Positions 27,156-35,762 are shown, numbered from the stretch's first letter. The stretch: 64,000 nt of DNA from Clostridium scatologenes (GCF_000968375.1 NZ_CP009933.1:2418001-2482000), one strand, 5' to 3'. The notes: generated by a model from the sequence alone, not told the origin. Made by a program: numbers and translations.

Positions 27156-28442
27156 CTATAGTTTGTTTATTTCCATCATAAACTCATCTTTATTCATAAG
27201 TTCAAAAATATGAAGAGATAAATACAAATGATGTATAGTATTCACATTATCAAGCTTTATTTTCATAATCTTTTCTATCTTATTAATTCGATAGCACATT
27301 GTTGCACGGTGAATGTGTAGAATATTTGCAGATGCCGATTGATTTTGATTATTTTTTAAATATACATACAGGCTTTTAGTTAGACATGTATTATTTTTAC
27401 GATCATATTGAACTAATGAATATAGTTCAGGATGACAAAACTTTTCCAAGTTTTCATAAGTATAATGACTATTCAGCAAATCATATATTACATAATCTTC
27501 ATATGAGTAAAATCCTTCATTAATATCAATTCTCATTCCAAGTTCAATTGCTTTTAATGATTGATTAAAGTAATATTGCAAGTTGGTAAAATCCTTTATA
27601 CATTGACTTATACCAACATACAAATTATTTTTTTGAAGAAATTTTCTCATAGTGTCATACTGATTTTCAAAAATATCAACTTTTGTATGTGTATTAACAA
27701 GCAATACAATATAATTATTATATACTAGTGATTTATTTTCTGTAATAATTCCCGAAATTTTATGTCTCAAATATGTTAGTGGTAACTTTTTTTGAGAATA
27801 TTGTTTTTCTTCAAAGGTAAGTATATAAATACCTGAATCAATATCCAAATTCAAAGCTCTTACTTTATCCATAATCAGTTCGTTATCTCTAATGGAGTTT
27901 TCCAAAAGATCCTTAAAAAAACCTTCATAAACAGTGCCTTTAGTGTACTTATAAAATTTATCATTCCTCATTACGGTTTCAATTACCTGGCACAACAATG
28001 TCACAAGCTCAATATCTTCATTCTTAAAAGGTCTTTCTGCATCAGTTGCTACTATATATCCTATATCAATATTGTCAATTACAACTTTTGTCATAATCAT
28101 ATTGTTATCATCCATGCCTCTTAACATAATAGGAGAACTGCTTCTATCAATCTTTTCGGATATTTTTTTAAACTTTGTGGTAATCATTGCCTTATTAGAA
28201 AAATACCCCTTTTTAATATGATCATCCCAATAAATACCAACAGATTTGTCATAATTGGAATTAGCTATAATCTTACTGCTTGTATCATTAAATACAACAG
28301 GATTTCCAATAAGTTTAGATCCAATATTTATGATATGTTGTATACCCTTATCATGTATCACTGCTTCTAATAATTCTTCCTTATATTTATATAAGTGCAA
28401 ATTTTCAGAATTAAAAGAAGGCTCTCCAATGCCTATATTCAC
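27156..28442 (-). CDS. PucR-type transcriptional regulator
   Basis: The 428-aa product begins at GTG 28442, 7 nt after GAGGTGA. An N-terminal GAF-like sensory domain spans about residues 25-170 (HIINIGSKLIGNPVVFND, VIDNIDIGYIVATD). The C-terminal 70 residues carry the PucR/CdaR helix-turn-helix: LTKSLYVYLKNNQNQSAS, ANILHIHRATMCYRINKIEKI. It is divergent from the UroD-MFS-UroD genes and is their probable regulator; PucR proteins usually answer to the substrate of the neighbouring pathway. An inverted repeat in the shared spacer (28474-28496) is a candidate operator. Confidence 0.85.
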   Translation of the reverse strand: MNIGIGEPSFNSENLHLYKYKEELLEAVIHDKGIQHIINIGSKLIGNPVVFNDTSSKIIANSNYDKSVGIYWDDHIKKGYFSNKAMITTKFKKISEKIDRSSSPIMLRGMDDNNMIMTKVVIDNIDIGYIVATDAERPFKNEDIELVTLLCQVIETVMRNDKFYKYTKGTVYEGFFKDLLENSIRDNELIMDKVRALNLDIDSGIYILTFEEKQYSQKKLPLTYLRHKISGIITENKSLVYNNYIVLLVNTHTKVDIFENQYDTMRKFLQKNNLYVGISQCIKDFTNLQYYFNQSLKAIELGMRIDINEGFYSYEDYVIYDLLNSHYTYENLEKFCHPELYSLVQYDRKNNTCLTKSLYVYLKNNQNQSASANILHIHRATMCYRINKIEKIMKIKLDNVNTIHHLYLSLHIFELMNKDEFMMEINKL

Positions 28443-28473
28443 AAAGAATCACCTCACACACAAGTAAAGTATA

Positions 28474-28496
28474 TTACAAACTGTAATGTTTTGTAA
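28474..28496. promoter_or_regulatory. Candidate PucR operator
   Basis: TTACAAA (28474-28480) and TTTGTAA (28490-28496) form a perfect 7-bp inverted repeat with a 9-nt centre, 32 nt upstream of the regulator's GTG start and upstream of the divergent UroD promoter. Confidence 0.4.
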
Positions 28497-28524
28497 ACCC
28501 ATTTTCTAACATATGCAAGATGAT

Positions 28525-28553
28525 TTGTAAGATCAAGAAACTTATAATTATAT
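28525..28553 (+). promoter_or_regulatory. Promoter candidate of the UroD-family operon
   Basis: TTGTAA (28525-28530) and TTATAT (28548-28553) are spaced 17 nt. Both hexamers depart from consensus, as expected for an activator-dependent promoter. Confidence 0.4.
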
Positions 28554-28647
28554 ATAAAGGAACAATTTCGTATCAAGTGCTTCCTAGGTTTAGGTTAAAT
28601 TTGCTTATTCAAATAAACAATTTATAAGTTAAGGGGGTATTATTTAT

Positions 28648-29772
28648 ATGAAAACTGGTCAAGAGCTATATAATGAACATTTTGAAAGGCTTAAAAAAGC
28701 AATATCAATGGAGAAAACAGACAGAGTGCCTATAAATTTGAATGCAGATGCATTTTGTGTTAAAGCAGCTGGTGGGAAATTGTCCGACCTTGTGACAGAT
28801 ATGGAATATGGAAATGATCTTTTACTTCAAGGTATGAAATCCTTTGGCGATATTGATTGTACTCTAGGGTATGGATGTTTTCCTCAGACTAAAGGAGCTT
28901 TTTTTCTTTCAAATATAAAGCTGCCTGGGCGTGAACTGTCTGATAATATGCTTTGGCAAATTGATGAAGTTGGATTTATGACAGAAAACGATTACGATAC
29001 CATAATCAATAAGGGTTGGAATAATTTTTACATGGATTTCTTCAAAAACAGATTGGGAGATCCTTTAAGTATAATGGGTCGTATTATGGAACTAACTCCA
29101 AAGATAGCTAAAAAATATAAAGATGCTGGTATTGTAGCTATAATAGGCAATGCTATGGCTGGCGCACCTTATGAAACCTTGATTGCGGGTCGTTCTATAA
29201 GAAAATTCGTTAGGGATTTAAGAAAAATACCAGATAAGTTAAAGGCAGTTATGGATGTTATGGCTGAGGAAGGTTATGAAAGCTTAAGAAATGCAATACA
29301 TGCAGACAGACCTCTAGCAGTATTTTCAGGTGGAGCACGTATGGCTGGTGACTTTATTTCAGAAAAGACTTTTGAAGAATTTGTATGGCCCTATTATAAA
29401 AAGAGTATAGAAATTGCAGTTGAAGAAGGTGCCTATGTTTATTTACATTCAGATTTATGCTGGGATAGATTTATAAATTACTTACTTGAGCTTCCAAAAG
29501 GAAAATGTATTTTTCATCCTGACAGCACAACAGACATTTTCAAAGCTGGAGAAATGCTTAAAGGACATATGTGTATTATGGGAGATGTCTCACCTTCACT
29601 TTTAACATTAGCTACTCCAGATGAAGTATATGATTATAGCAAGAAACTAATTGATAAATTTGCACCACAAGGTTTTATTATGGCTGCAGGGTGCTGCATA
29701 CCACCAAATGCAAAAATAGAAAATGTAAAGGCAATGATTGCTGCAGCTTTAGAATCATCAAGTGATTCTTAG
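28648..29772 (+). CDS. Uroporphyrinogen-decarboxylase-family methyltransferase-like protein 1
   Basis: This 374-aa protein of the URO-D/MtaA/CmuA superfamily (TIM barrel) has AAGGGGG upstream. Recognisable segments are KTDRVPINLNADAF near the N-terminus, YVYLHSDLCWDRF, ILELPKG-type strand and the C-terminal GCCIPPNAKIENVKAM. The HSDLC histidine/cysteine and the cysteines of GCC resemble the zinc ligands of corrinoid methyltransferases, so methyl transfer rather than haem synthesis is likely. No corrinoid protein gene adjoins it. It is a close paralogue of 31147-32262, and the MFS gene between them suggests uptake of a methylated substrate. Exact substrate unknown. Confidence 0.8.
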   Translation: MKTGQELYNEHFERLKKAISMEKTDRVPINLNADAFCVKAAGGKLSDLVTDMEYGNDLLLQGMKSFGDIDCTLGYGCFPQTKGAFFLSNIKLPGRELSDNMLWQIDEVGFMTENDYDTIINKGWNNFYMDFFKNRLGDPLSIMGRIMELTPKIAKKYKDAGIVAIIGNAMAGAPYETLIAGRSIRKFVRDLRKIPDKLKAVMDVMAEEGYESLRNAIHADRPLAVFSGGARMAGDFISEKTFEEFVWPYYKKSIEIAVEEGAYVYLHSDLCWDRFINYLLELPKGKCIFHPDSTTDIFKAGEMLKGHMCIMGDVSPSLLTLATPDEVYDYSKKLIDKFAPQGFIMAAGCCIPPNAKIENVKAMIAAALESSSDS

Positions 29773-29780
29773 TTTCAGAT
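29757..29780 (+). repeat. 24-bp direct repeat, copy 1
   Basis: This copy covers the last codons and stop of the first UroD-family gene (ATCAAGTGATTCTTAG, one variable base, TTCAGAT). The second copy at 30995-31018 differs at one position and lies just after the MFS gene. Confidence 0.85.
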
Positions 29781-29811
29781 TTAATAATTATTAATATAAA
29801 GGGGTGAAACA

Positions 29812-30987
29812 ATGGAAATTACAAGAAGTAAGAAAGCATTTTGGATACTATCAATATTATCTATTGGATTTTTAGTAATGGCAACTGGTGCTACCTCTCC
29901 TGCTCTTGCAAGCATAGCTGAAGCTTATCCCAATATACCTTTCAGTATAATCGTACTTATTGCCACCATACCAGTTTTGCTTCTGGTACCATTTTCATTA
30001 ATATCAGGAAAACTAGCTGGTACAATTGTAAGCTTCAAAAATCTAACTATTATTGGAGTAACTCTATTTTTAATAGGTGGGGTTGGCCCTTATTTTTTTA
30101 ACAACTTCACCTTAATTCTCATAATGAGGGGTATTTTTGGAGCTGGTCTTGGAATAATATCCCCTCTTGGAAACGCCCTTATATTAAATCTTTTTGAAGC
30201 TAAGGAAGCAGAAAATCTTATGGGTATGGGAGTTGTTGTTGGAAATATTGGCGGAATAGCATTTCAGCTTCTTGGTGGTATATTTTGTGCAATTAACTGG
30301 CGATTTACTTTCCTAACATACCTTTTAGGTGCAGTACCACTAATTATAGTTATATTATTTTTTCCTAAGCTTCCTTTGACTGCAAAGGCTGGTAACATTA
30401 AAGTTAAAGTACCAGCAATTGCATATATCTGGTCAACTATATATGCAATTTTAATGCTGCTAGTATATCCAATGCTTACAGGAATGTCATCCTTAGTACT
30501 TTCAAATCATTATGGAACCTCAGCTGGAGCTGGAATTGCACTTACTATGTTCACTATTGGTGGAATGATAGCAGGCGCTGTCTTTGGTATTGTTTTTCGT
30601 AAGCTTGCCAGGTTTACAATTCCTGTTGGTGTTATATTAACAACCATAGGATTCATATTCTTTGTATATGGAACTAATTTAACTTTTTTTATAATAGGAG
30701 CAACTATAGTTGGTATAGGCTTTAATCTTACTGGTACAGCTATTATGATGCGTGTAGGAAGATCTGTTCCATCAGAACAAACTGCTTTTGCAATGTCCAT
30801 AGTCATGGCATTTATGAGTCTAGGAGGCTTTATTTCAGGTTTTGTATTTGCATTTATTGAAAAAACATTTAGCATCACATCCTTAAGATTCCCATTTATG
30901 CTATCACTTTTATGTTTTGCTGCTTATGTAGTTATTGACTTAATAATAATTTTAAAATCTTCAAAATCCCAAAATCTATCATCTTAA
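29812..30987 (+). CDS. MFS transporter between UroD-family genes
   Basis: This 391-aa protein has 12 predicted membrane helices in two halves. The N-terminal half has the loop motif and RGIFGAGLGIISPLGNAL of the DHA/CynX-like major facilitator families; the start ATG 29812 follows AAGGGGTG. It follows the first UroD-family gene by 39 nt. It is probably the importer of the compound handled by the neighbouring enzymes, though efflux is possible. Together with its leader it is bracketed by a 24-bp direct repeat. Confidence 0.88.
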   Translation: MEITRSKKAFWILSILSIGFLVMATGATSPALASIAEAYPNIPFSIIVLIATIPVLLLVPFSLISGKLAGTIVSFKNLTIIGVTLFLIGGVGPYFFNNFTLILIMRGIFGAGLGIISPLGNALILNLFEAKEAENLMGMGVVVGNIGGIAFQLLGGIFCAINWRFTFLTYLLGAVPLIIVILFFPKLPLTAKAGNIKVKVPAIAYIWSTIYAILMLLVYPMLTGMSSLVLSNHYGTSAGAGIALTMFTIGGMIAGAVFGIVFRKLARFTIPVGVILTTIGFIFFVYGTNLTFFIIGATIVGIGFNLTGTAIMMRVGRSVPSEQTAFAMSIVMAFMSLGGFISGFVFAFIEKTFSITSLRFPFMLSLLCFAAYVVIDLIIILKSSKSQNLSS

Positions 30988-30994
30988 AGATAAT

Positions 30995-31018
30995 ATCAAG
31001 TGATTCTTAGATTCAGAT
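30995..31018 (+). repeat. 24-bp direct repeat, copy 2
   Basis: It repeats the end of the first UroD-family gene (23 of 24 bases) 1238 nt downstream, after the MFS gene, as an untranslated scar. Confidence 0.85.
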
Positions 31019-31063
31019 GGAGTTTGCTTATGAGGAATACCTTTCTCCATCTGAGTCTTAGAA
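31004..31063 (+). repeat. Imperfect palindrome between MFS and second UroD gene
   Basis: Arms of 19 nt (31004-31022 and 31045-31063) match with two mismatches around a 22-nt loop; its left arm overlaps the direct repeat. A second hairpin follows (TCCCACCTT 31095-31103 with AGGATGGGA 31107-31115). The 159-nt spacer is thus highly structured yet has no T run at either stem. Family unknown to me. Confidence 0.6.
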
Positions 31064-31146
31064 GAACTTATTCATGGGCGTGTCAACCGTTATCTCCCAC
31101 CTTAAGAGGATGGGACCATCGAATAAAAATATGGGGGTATGTATTA

Positions 31147-32262
31147 ATGAAAACAGGAAAAGAATTATATGATGAGCATCTTAACAGACTTAAAGCTGTA
31201 ATAGCTATGAAAAAGACAGACAGAGTACCAATTATATTTAATGCAGATGCTTTTTGCACCAAAGTTGGTGGTGGAAAGCTATCTGATCTTGTTACTGATG
31301 TAGTATATGGCAATCTGGAACTATTAAAAGGTATGCAGGCAATTGGAGACATTGACTGTATAGAAATACCAGGAACTTATCCTCCATCAATGGGTGCATT
31401 TTTTCTTTCTAAAATTAAAGTACCTGGAAGAGAATTGCCTGATAATATGATCTGGCAAATTGATGAAAAATCTTATATGACTGTAGATGACTATGATACT
31501 ATAATTGACAAAGGCTGGAATTATTTTTTCTTGGATTATGCAAAAAAACATATACCTGAAGGTCTTGAAGAAGTAGCTTATTTCGATAAATTTACTAAAC
31601 AAATAGAACAAAATTTTGTTGACGCAGGAATTGTACCATTATGTAACGGCCGTGTAATGTCTGGCTCACCATTTGGTGCTTTGTGTCCTGCTCGTGGAAT
31701 ATCCAAATTTCTTATGGACTTGCATAGGATTCCTAATAAGGTTCAAGCAGCTATGGATGTTATGGCAGAAGAAAGTGAAAAAGTATTAAGAGAGCAAATT
31801 CGCTCTGCAAAGCCCTTTGCTGTATTTATAGGAGGCGCAAGAGAAGCAGGTGATTTTCTATCCTTAAAAGCATTTGAAAGATTTTCATGGCAATACACAA
31901 AAAGACTTATAGACATAATTGTAGAAGAAGGTTCTATTGCTTATCTTCATTTAGACATGTGCTGGGACAGATTTATAGATTATCTTCTTGATTTGCCTAA
32001 AGGAAAATGTATATTCTCACCAGATAGTACAACTGATATTTTCGAAGCAGGTGAAGTATTAAAAGGACATATGTGCTTCATGGGCGATGTTTCTCCTTCT
32101 CTTTTGACTTTAGGTACTCCAGATGAAGTGTACGCATATTCTAGAAGATTGATTGACGAATTCGCACCACAGGGACTTATTATGTCATCAGGCTGCAGTA
32201 TACCAGCAAATGCTAAAGTCGAAAATGTGAAGGCAATGGTAGCAGCTGCTCTTGAAGGCTAA
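31147..32262 (+). CDS. Uroporphyrinogen-decarboxylase-family methyltransferase-like protein 2
   Basis: The 371-aa product starts at ATG 31147, 9 nt after GGGGG; the start matches its paralogue (MKTGKELYDEH versus MKTGQELYNEH). The frame is open to 31000, but that part encodes no conserved sequence. It keeps the same URO-D-family landmarks: KTDRVPIIFNADAF, AYLHLDMCWDRF, STTDIFEAGE and the C-terminal GCSIPANAKVENVKAM. The first cysteine of the GCC motif is retained, the second is serine. Probably a tandem duplicate that has diverged in substrate. It ends the operon at a strong terminator. Confidence 0.8.
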   Translation: MKTGKELYDEHLNRLKAVIAMKKTDRVPIIFNADAFCTKVGGGKLSDLVTDVVYGNLELLKGMQAIGDIDCIEIPGTYPPSMGAFFLSKIKVPGRELPDNMIWQIDEKSYMTVDDYDTIIDKGWNYFFLDYAKKHIPEGLEEVAYFDKFTKQIEQNFVDAGIVPLCNGRVMSGSPFGALCPARGISKFLMDLHRIPNKVQAAMDVMAEESEKVLREQIRSAKPFAVFIGGAREAGDFLSLKAFERFSWQYTKRLIDIIVEEGSIAYLHLDMCWDRFIDYLLDLPKGKCIFSPDSTTDIFEAGEVLKGHMCFMGDVSPSLLTLGTPDEVYAYSRRLIDEFAPQGLIMSSGCSIPANAKVENVKAMVAAALEG

Positions 32263-32278
32263 TCTGTCTAAATTAAAA

Positions 32279-32308
32279 AATCCGACATTATTTTCATAGT
32301 GTCGGATT
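32279..32308. terminator. Bidirectional terminator after second UroD gene
   Basis: AATCCGACATTAT (32279-32291) pairs with ATAGTGTCGGATT (32296-32308) around TTTC. Six A at its left side give a T run for the minus-strand transporter gene. Confidence 0.9.
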
Positions 32309-32331
32309 GGTATTTATTTATCATTTTTCAA

Positions 32332-32757
32332 CTATTTAGTTACTAACAAAAGACCAATCATACATAAAACCATTCCAAAAATTTGATGCAATGAAATATT
32401 CTCTTTATATATAACAACACCAACAATCAATAAAACACAGGCTAAGCTGATATTTGCTACAAGTGAACCTGTACTAACATTCCAACCAACTCTGTAAATA
32501 TAAATATACCCAAATTCAAGTCCCACAATTGAAAAACCCAAAACTACAGCAGTCCAATTTGCTTTTTGAATTTCAGCAATTACATTTTTGTTCTCACTTG
32601 TAATAAAAAATAACATTATAGATAATAAAGCTGCAGTACAATATGTTATAGAAAGCGATGCTAAAGGATGTACATGAACAGGTACTAGTTTCGCACTGAT
32701 ATTATACAGAGTATTTGCTATTACAACAATAATAATAGGCCAAAATAAATTAATCAT
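32332..32757 (-). CDS. Small DMT/EamA-like transporter
   Basis: The start ATG 32757 follows AAGGAGGT closely; this gives 141 aa with about five hydrophobic helices (LFWPIIIVVIANTLYNISAKL, LASLSITYCTAALLSIMLFF, GTGSLVANISLACVLLIVGVV, IFGMVLCMIGLLLVTK). The size and the glycine/serine pattern fit a single-repeat EamA or small multidrug-type transporter that must dimerise. The frame continues upstream to 32835 through the attenuator but this is unlikely to be coding. A consensus promoter and a terminator-bearing leader (32780-32821) precede it, so its expression answers to some signal not yet identified. Confidence 0.75.
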   Translation of the reverse strand: MINLFWPIIIVVIANTLYNISAKLVPVHVHPLASLSITYCTAALLSIMLFFITSENKNVIAEIQKANWTAVVLGFSIVGLEFGYIYIYRVGWNVSTGSLVANISLACVLLIVGVVIYKENISLHQIFGMVLCMIGLLLVTK

Positions 32758-32779
32758 ATATACCTCCTTGTAAAAAAAA

Positions 32780-32821
32780 TACCACAAACAAAAAACCTTT
32801 GTTTGCGGTAGGTGTCCACCC
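32780..32821 (-). promoter_or_regulatory. T-box-like attenuator leader without stem I
   Basis: On the minus strand the RNA reads GGGTGG, five or six extra bases, then TACCGCAAAC and a 13-bp hairpin (32780-32792 with 32798-32810, one G-U) followed by eight T: an intrinsic terminator just before the Shine-Dalgarno. An alternative stem GGTGG/CC-ACC (32807-32820) uses the same ACC and would act as antiterminator. The GGTGG...ACCGC wording recalls a T-box 3' module, but the promoter leaves only about 20 nt ahead of it, with no room for stem I. Confidence 0.65.
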
Positions 32822-32843
32822 GAACTATTTAACATTTTAATTC

Positions 32844-32872
32844 AACATAGCATATTTTTTTTAACTTGTCAA
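32844..32872 (-). promoter_or_regulatory. Promoter of the DMT transporter
   Basis: On the minus strand TTGACA (32872-32867) and TATGTT (32849-32844) are 17 nt apart. Transcription should begin near 32837. Confidence 0.75.
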
Positions 32873-32926
32873 ATTTATCATATTATAATTGTACTGTGAA
32901 TGATTCTATATATTTAAAATCAAATA

Positions 32927-34105
32927 CTATATTTCAAGTAAGTTATCTTTCATCAATAATTTAAACAGTGTTGGATCAAAACTAAACTGTTTAATTAAAT
33001 TTTTCACTTCATCCAAAGCCTTAGATCTCTTCTCCTCAGACACATTTCCTTTTACTGCTCTAATCAATATATTTTTAGGTGAATGGGCTATGTCTATGAA
33101 CTCCAAAAGCTGAGTTTTATAACCCAAGCATTCTAATAAATTGGCTCTAACAGCATCGGTCATAAGTGCTGCAACTCTTTCCTGTACTATGCCGTACCTT
33201 GTGAGTATAGATAATGTTTCTGCTTTCATTTGGCTGTTGAGCTCATGCTGACAACAAGGAACAGAGAAAATCATTTTAGTATTCCACTTTATAGCATTAT
33301 ACAGAGCATAATCCGTTGCTGTATCACAAGCATGTAATGTAATTACCATATCAACCTTGTTATTATACTTGAATCCATTTATATCTCCAATTTCAAAGTG
33401 TAAATTTTCATAGTTATATTTTTTAGCTATTTCATTACACTTTTTAATGACATCCTCTTTAAGATCCAATCCTATAATATTTACATTTATTTTTTTAATT
33501 TCAACAAAATAATAATATAGTATAAAGGTTAAATAGGATTTCCCACATCCAAAATCCAATATTGTAAGTTCTTTAAAATCATTTTTCTTAATTTCATCAT
33601 CAATAATTTCTATAAATCTGTTTATTTGTTTATACTTATCATATTTTGAGTTAACTATTTTACCTTCCTTTGTAAAAATCCCCAAATCAATAAAAGGTTC
33701 TATAAGCATACCCTCTTTTAAAATATAATTTTTCTCTTTGTTATGACTTTTATTTAATGCTTTTGTATTTTCTTCTTTCTTTTTACCTAAAAATACTTTA
33801 CCCTTCTTAGATATTTTCAAATCAAAGGTATGCATGCTGGACCAAGCAGAAAGCTGTCTATAATTATCTTGCACACACTCTATCAATTTTTCTTCTAACA
33901 TATCCATATCAATATTTTCATGAAAAACCTGCTTATCAGTAAACTTTTCTATTTGATAATATTGTTTTCCCTTGTTTTCTTTTAAGGCAAAAGTTATTTT
34001 ATTGTATTTAACATCTTTATTGATTTTATTACTTATAACTACCTTTATAAGCTCTTCTTCTGTTATTTCATTAATCACTTTTTTTAAATCATTCATATCT
34101 TTCAC
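32927..34105 (-). CDS. SAM-dependent methyltransferase (Methyltransf_32 type)
   Basis: This 392-aa protein has an N-terminal variable region (1-180) and a class-I methyltransferase fold: motif I TILDFGCGKSYLTFILYYY, acidic NIIGLDLKEDVIKKC, GDINGF, and LHACDTATDYALYNAI with a conserved FSVPCCQHEL. The LHACD plus CCQHE combination is typical of the PF13679 family, whose members are RNA or protein methyltransferases; the target here is unknown. A GTG start at 34105 is used but the ribosome-binding site is weak; ATG 34096 is an alternative. It lies 47 nt downstream of dapL on the same strand. Confidence 0.82.
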   Translation of the reverse strand: MKDMNDLKKVINEITEEELIKVVISNKINKDVKYNKITFALKENKGKQYYQIEKFTDKQVFHENIDMDMLEEKLIECVQDNYRQLSAWSSMHTFDLKISKKGKVFLGKKKEENTKALNKSHNKEKNYILKEGMLIEPFIDLGIFTKEGKIVNSKYDKYKQINRFIEIIDDEIKKNDFKELTILDFGCGKSYLTFILYYYFVEIKKINVNIIGLDLKEDVIKKCNEIAKKYNYENLHFEIGDINGFKYNNKVDMVITLHACDTATDYALYNAIKWNTKMIFSVPCCQHELNSQMKAETLSILTRYGIVQERVAALMTDAVRANLLECLGYKTQLLEFIDIAHSPKNILIRAVKGNVSEEKRSKALDEVKNLIKQFSFDPTLFKLLMKDNLLEI

Positions 34106-34152
34106 TCACTTTTTTATCTATTTTTGTTTCTCAACTTTAATCTTTAGTATTT

Positions 34153-35367
34153 CTAGAGTTTCTTAATTCTCTCAATTGCTTCTAATGTATTTTCATAAGT
34201 TCCAAAAGCTGTAAGTCTAAAGTATCCTTCTCCCACTGGTCCAAAGCCGCTTCCTGGTGTACCTACAATATTTGCTTTTTCTAATAAGTAATAAAAGAAC
34301 TCCCATGAAGTCATATTATTTGGTGTCTTTAACCATATATATGGTGCATTTACACCTCCATACACAGAATAACCTGCTTTTTTCAATCCTTCCAGCATAA
34401 CTTTTGCATTATTCTTATAATAATCGATCTGCTTTTTTATCTGTCGTCTTCCAATTTCAGAATAAACAGCTTCTCCTGCTCTTTGAACTATATATGGTGT
34501 ACCATTGTATTTTGTTCCATAATGTCTAGACCAAAGTGGATTTAAAGAAACCCCTGAACATTTAAGTTCCTTTGGAACAACTGTATATCCAAGCCTCAAT
34601 CCTGTAAATCCAGAACTCTTTGAAAAACTCTTAAGCTCAATAGCACATTTTTTTGCACCTTCGCACTCATAAATTGTATGAGCTACATTATCTTCTGATA
34701 TATATGCTTCATAGGCAGCATCATATATAATAACTGCTTTTACTTTGTTTGCATAGTCAACCCAAACTTGAAGCTTATCCTTTGTAATTGTTGTTCCTGT
34801 TGGGTTGTTAGGAAAACAAAGATATATTATATCTGGTATCTCCTTTGGAATATCTGGTACAAAATTATTATCTGGAGTGCATGGCATATATATGACATTA
34901 CTCCACCTTTGCGTATCCTTATCATATGTTCCTGCCCTTCCAGCCATTACATTTGAATCAACATATACAGGGTATACAGGATCACAAACAGCAACTTTAT
35001 TATCTACACTAAATAATTCTTGAATATTACCTGCATCACTATTTATTCCATCATTTATGAATACCTCATCTATTGAAATGTCAACCCCACGGGATTTATA
35101 GTCACCTTTTATAATTGCACTTCTTAAGAATTCATAACCTAAATCTGGTGCATATCCTTTAAAAGTATCTCTATGTCCCATTTCATCAACTGAATTATGC
35201 AATGTGTCTATAATAACTGGTGCCAGTGGTTGAGTTACATCACCAATTCCCAAAGAAATAACCTTTTTATCAGGATTATTCTCCTTAAATTTATCTACTT
35301 TTTTTCCTATAGATGAAAATAAATATCTTCCTTGCAGCTTCAAATAATTATCATTTACTTTACACAT
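34153..35367 (-). CDS. dapL: LL-diaminopimelate aminotransferase
   Basis: This 404-aa PLP enzyme converts tetrahydrodipicolinate directly to LL-diaminopimelate in lysine and peptidoglycan synthesis. It shows ISLGIGDVTQPLAP, the substrate-loop GYAPDLGYEFLR, VFINDGINSDAGNIQELF, CFPNNPTGT, and the PLP lysine in SFSKSSGFTGLRLGY. These are hallmark DapL sequences. ATG follows AAGGAGG. A promoter candidate lies at 35433-35461. I see no lysine riboswitch upstream. Confidence 0.95.
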   Translation of the reverse strand: MCKVNDNYLKLQGRYLFSSIGKKVDKFKENNPDKKVISLGIGDVTQPLAPVIIDTLHNSVDEMGHRDTFKGYAPDLGYEFLRSAIIKGDYKSRGVDISIDEVFINDGINSDAGNIQELFSVDNKVAVCDPVYPVYVDSNVMAGRAGTYDKDTQRWSNVIYMPCTPDNNFVPDIPKEIPDIIYLCFPNNPTGTTITKDKLQVWVDYANKVKAVIIYDAAYEAYISEDNVAHTIYECEGAKKCAIELKSFSKSSGFTGLRLGYTVVPKELKCSGVSLNPLWSRHYGTKYNGTPYIVQRAGEAVYSEIGRRQIKKQIDYYKNNAKVMLEGLKKAGYSVYGGVNAPYIWLKTPNNMTSWEFFYYLLEKANIVGTPGSGFGPVGEGYFRLTAFGTYENTLEAIERIKKL

Positions 35368-35432
35368 AATATTCCTCCTTATTGTCTTTTTCTTCTTATT
35401 GCAAAGAAATGACTTAAAGGTTCTATAGGATT

Positions 35433-35461
35433 ATTATACTCATGCACTACTTACTTTGGCA
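35433..35461 (-). promoter_or_regulatory. dapL promoter candidate; rest of 35368-35762 empty
   Basis: On the minus strand TGCCAA (35461-35456) and TATAAT (35438-35433) are spaced 17 nt. The remaining ~395-nt spacer between lipA and dapL shows no ORF, riboswitch or convincing terminator; only a weak TTAAAGCTT/AAGCCTTAA pairing lies below the lipA stop. Confidence 0.45.
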
Positions 35462-35762
35462 CTTCATTTCCGTATCTGAAGCTGCTATTTTTTATATATG
35501 TTTAAATTATGGTTATTCTATTTTCTATATAAAGTTTACCTAAAGCCATGAAAAATGGCAAGTCAAACATTAGCACTAGTATAGTTCATAATTTATGAAT
35601 AATTATATTAAGTACAATTTTCAGTCTTTTCTATAATTAATATTTTTGATTTTCACAAAAGATATTTAAATAAAAAGCACTCTTAAGGCTTATATTTCAA
35701 AGCTTTAAAAGCACTTTTCTTTCAACTATGTTTTTATTTGCTTGTACTTCTTTACATAACCT

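Noticed and set aside
31000..31146. N-terminal extension of the second UroD gene
   Set aside because: The paralogue starts at the residue matching 31147, and the extension runs through the palindrome without conserved sequence.
32758..32835. N-terminal extension of the DMT transporter gene to an ATG at 32835
   Set aside because: It would translate the attenuator hairpin, has no ribosome-binding site, and a strong AAGGAGGT precedes ATG 32757.
35453..35463. ACTTTGGCACT upstream of dapL, shared with the arm of the palindrome near acoR
   Set aside because: Only a single 11-base half-site inside the -35 region; it could easily be chance, so it is not claimed as an AcoR site.
35368..35762. Possible lysine riboswitch upstream of dapL
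   Set aside because: None of the conserved lysine-riboswitch core sequences or a five-way junction could be found.
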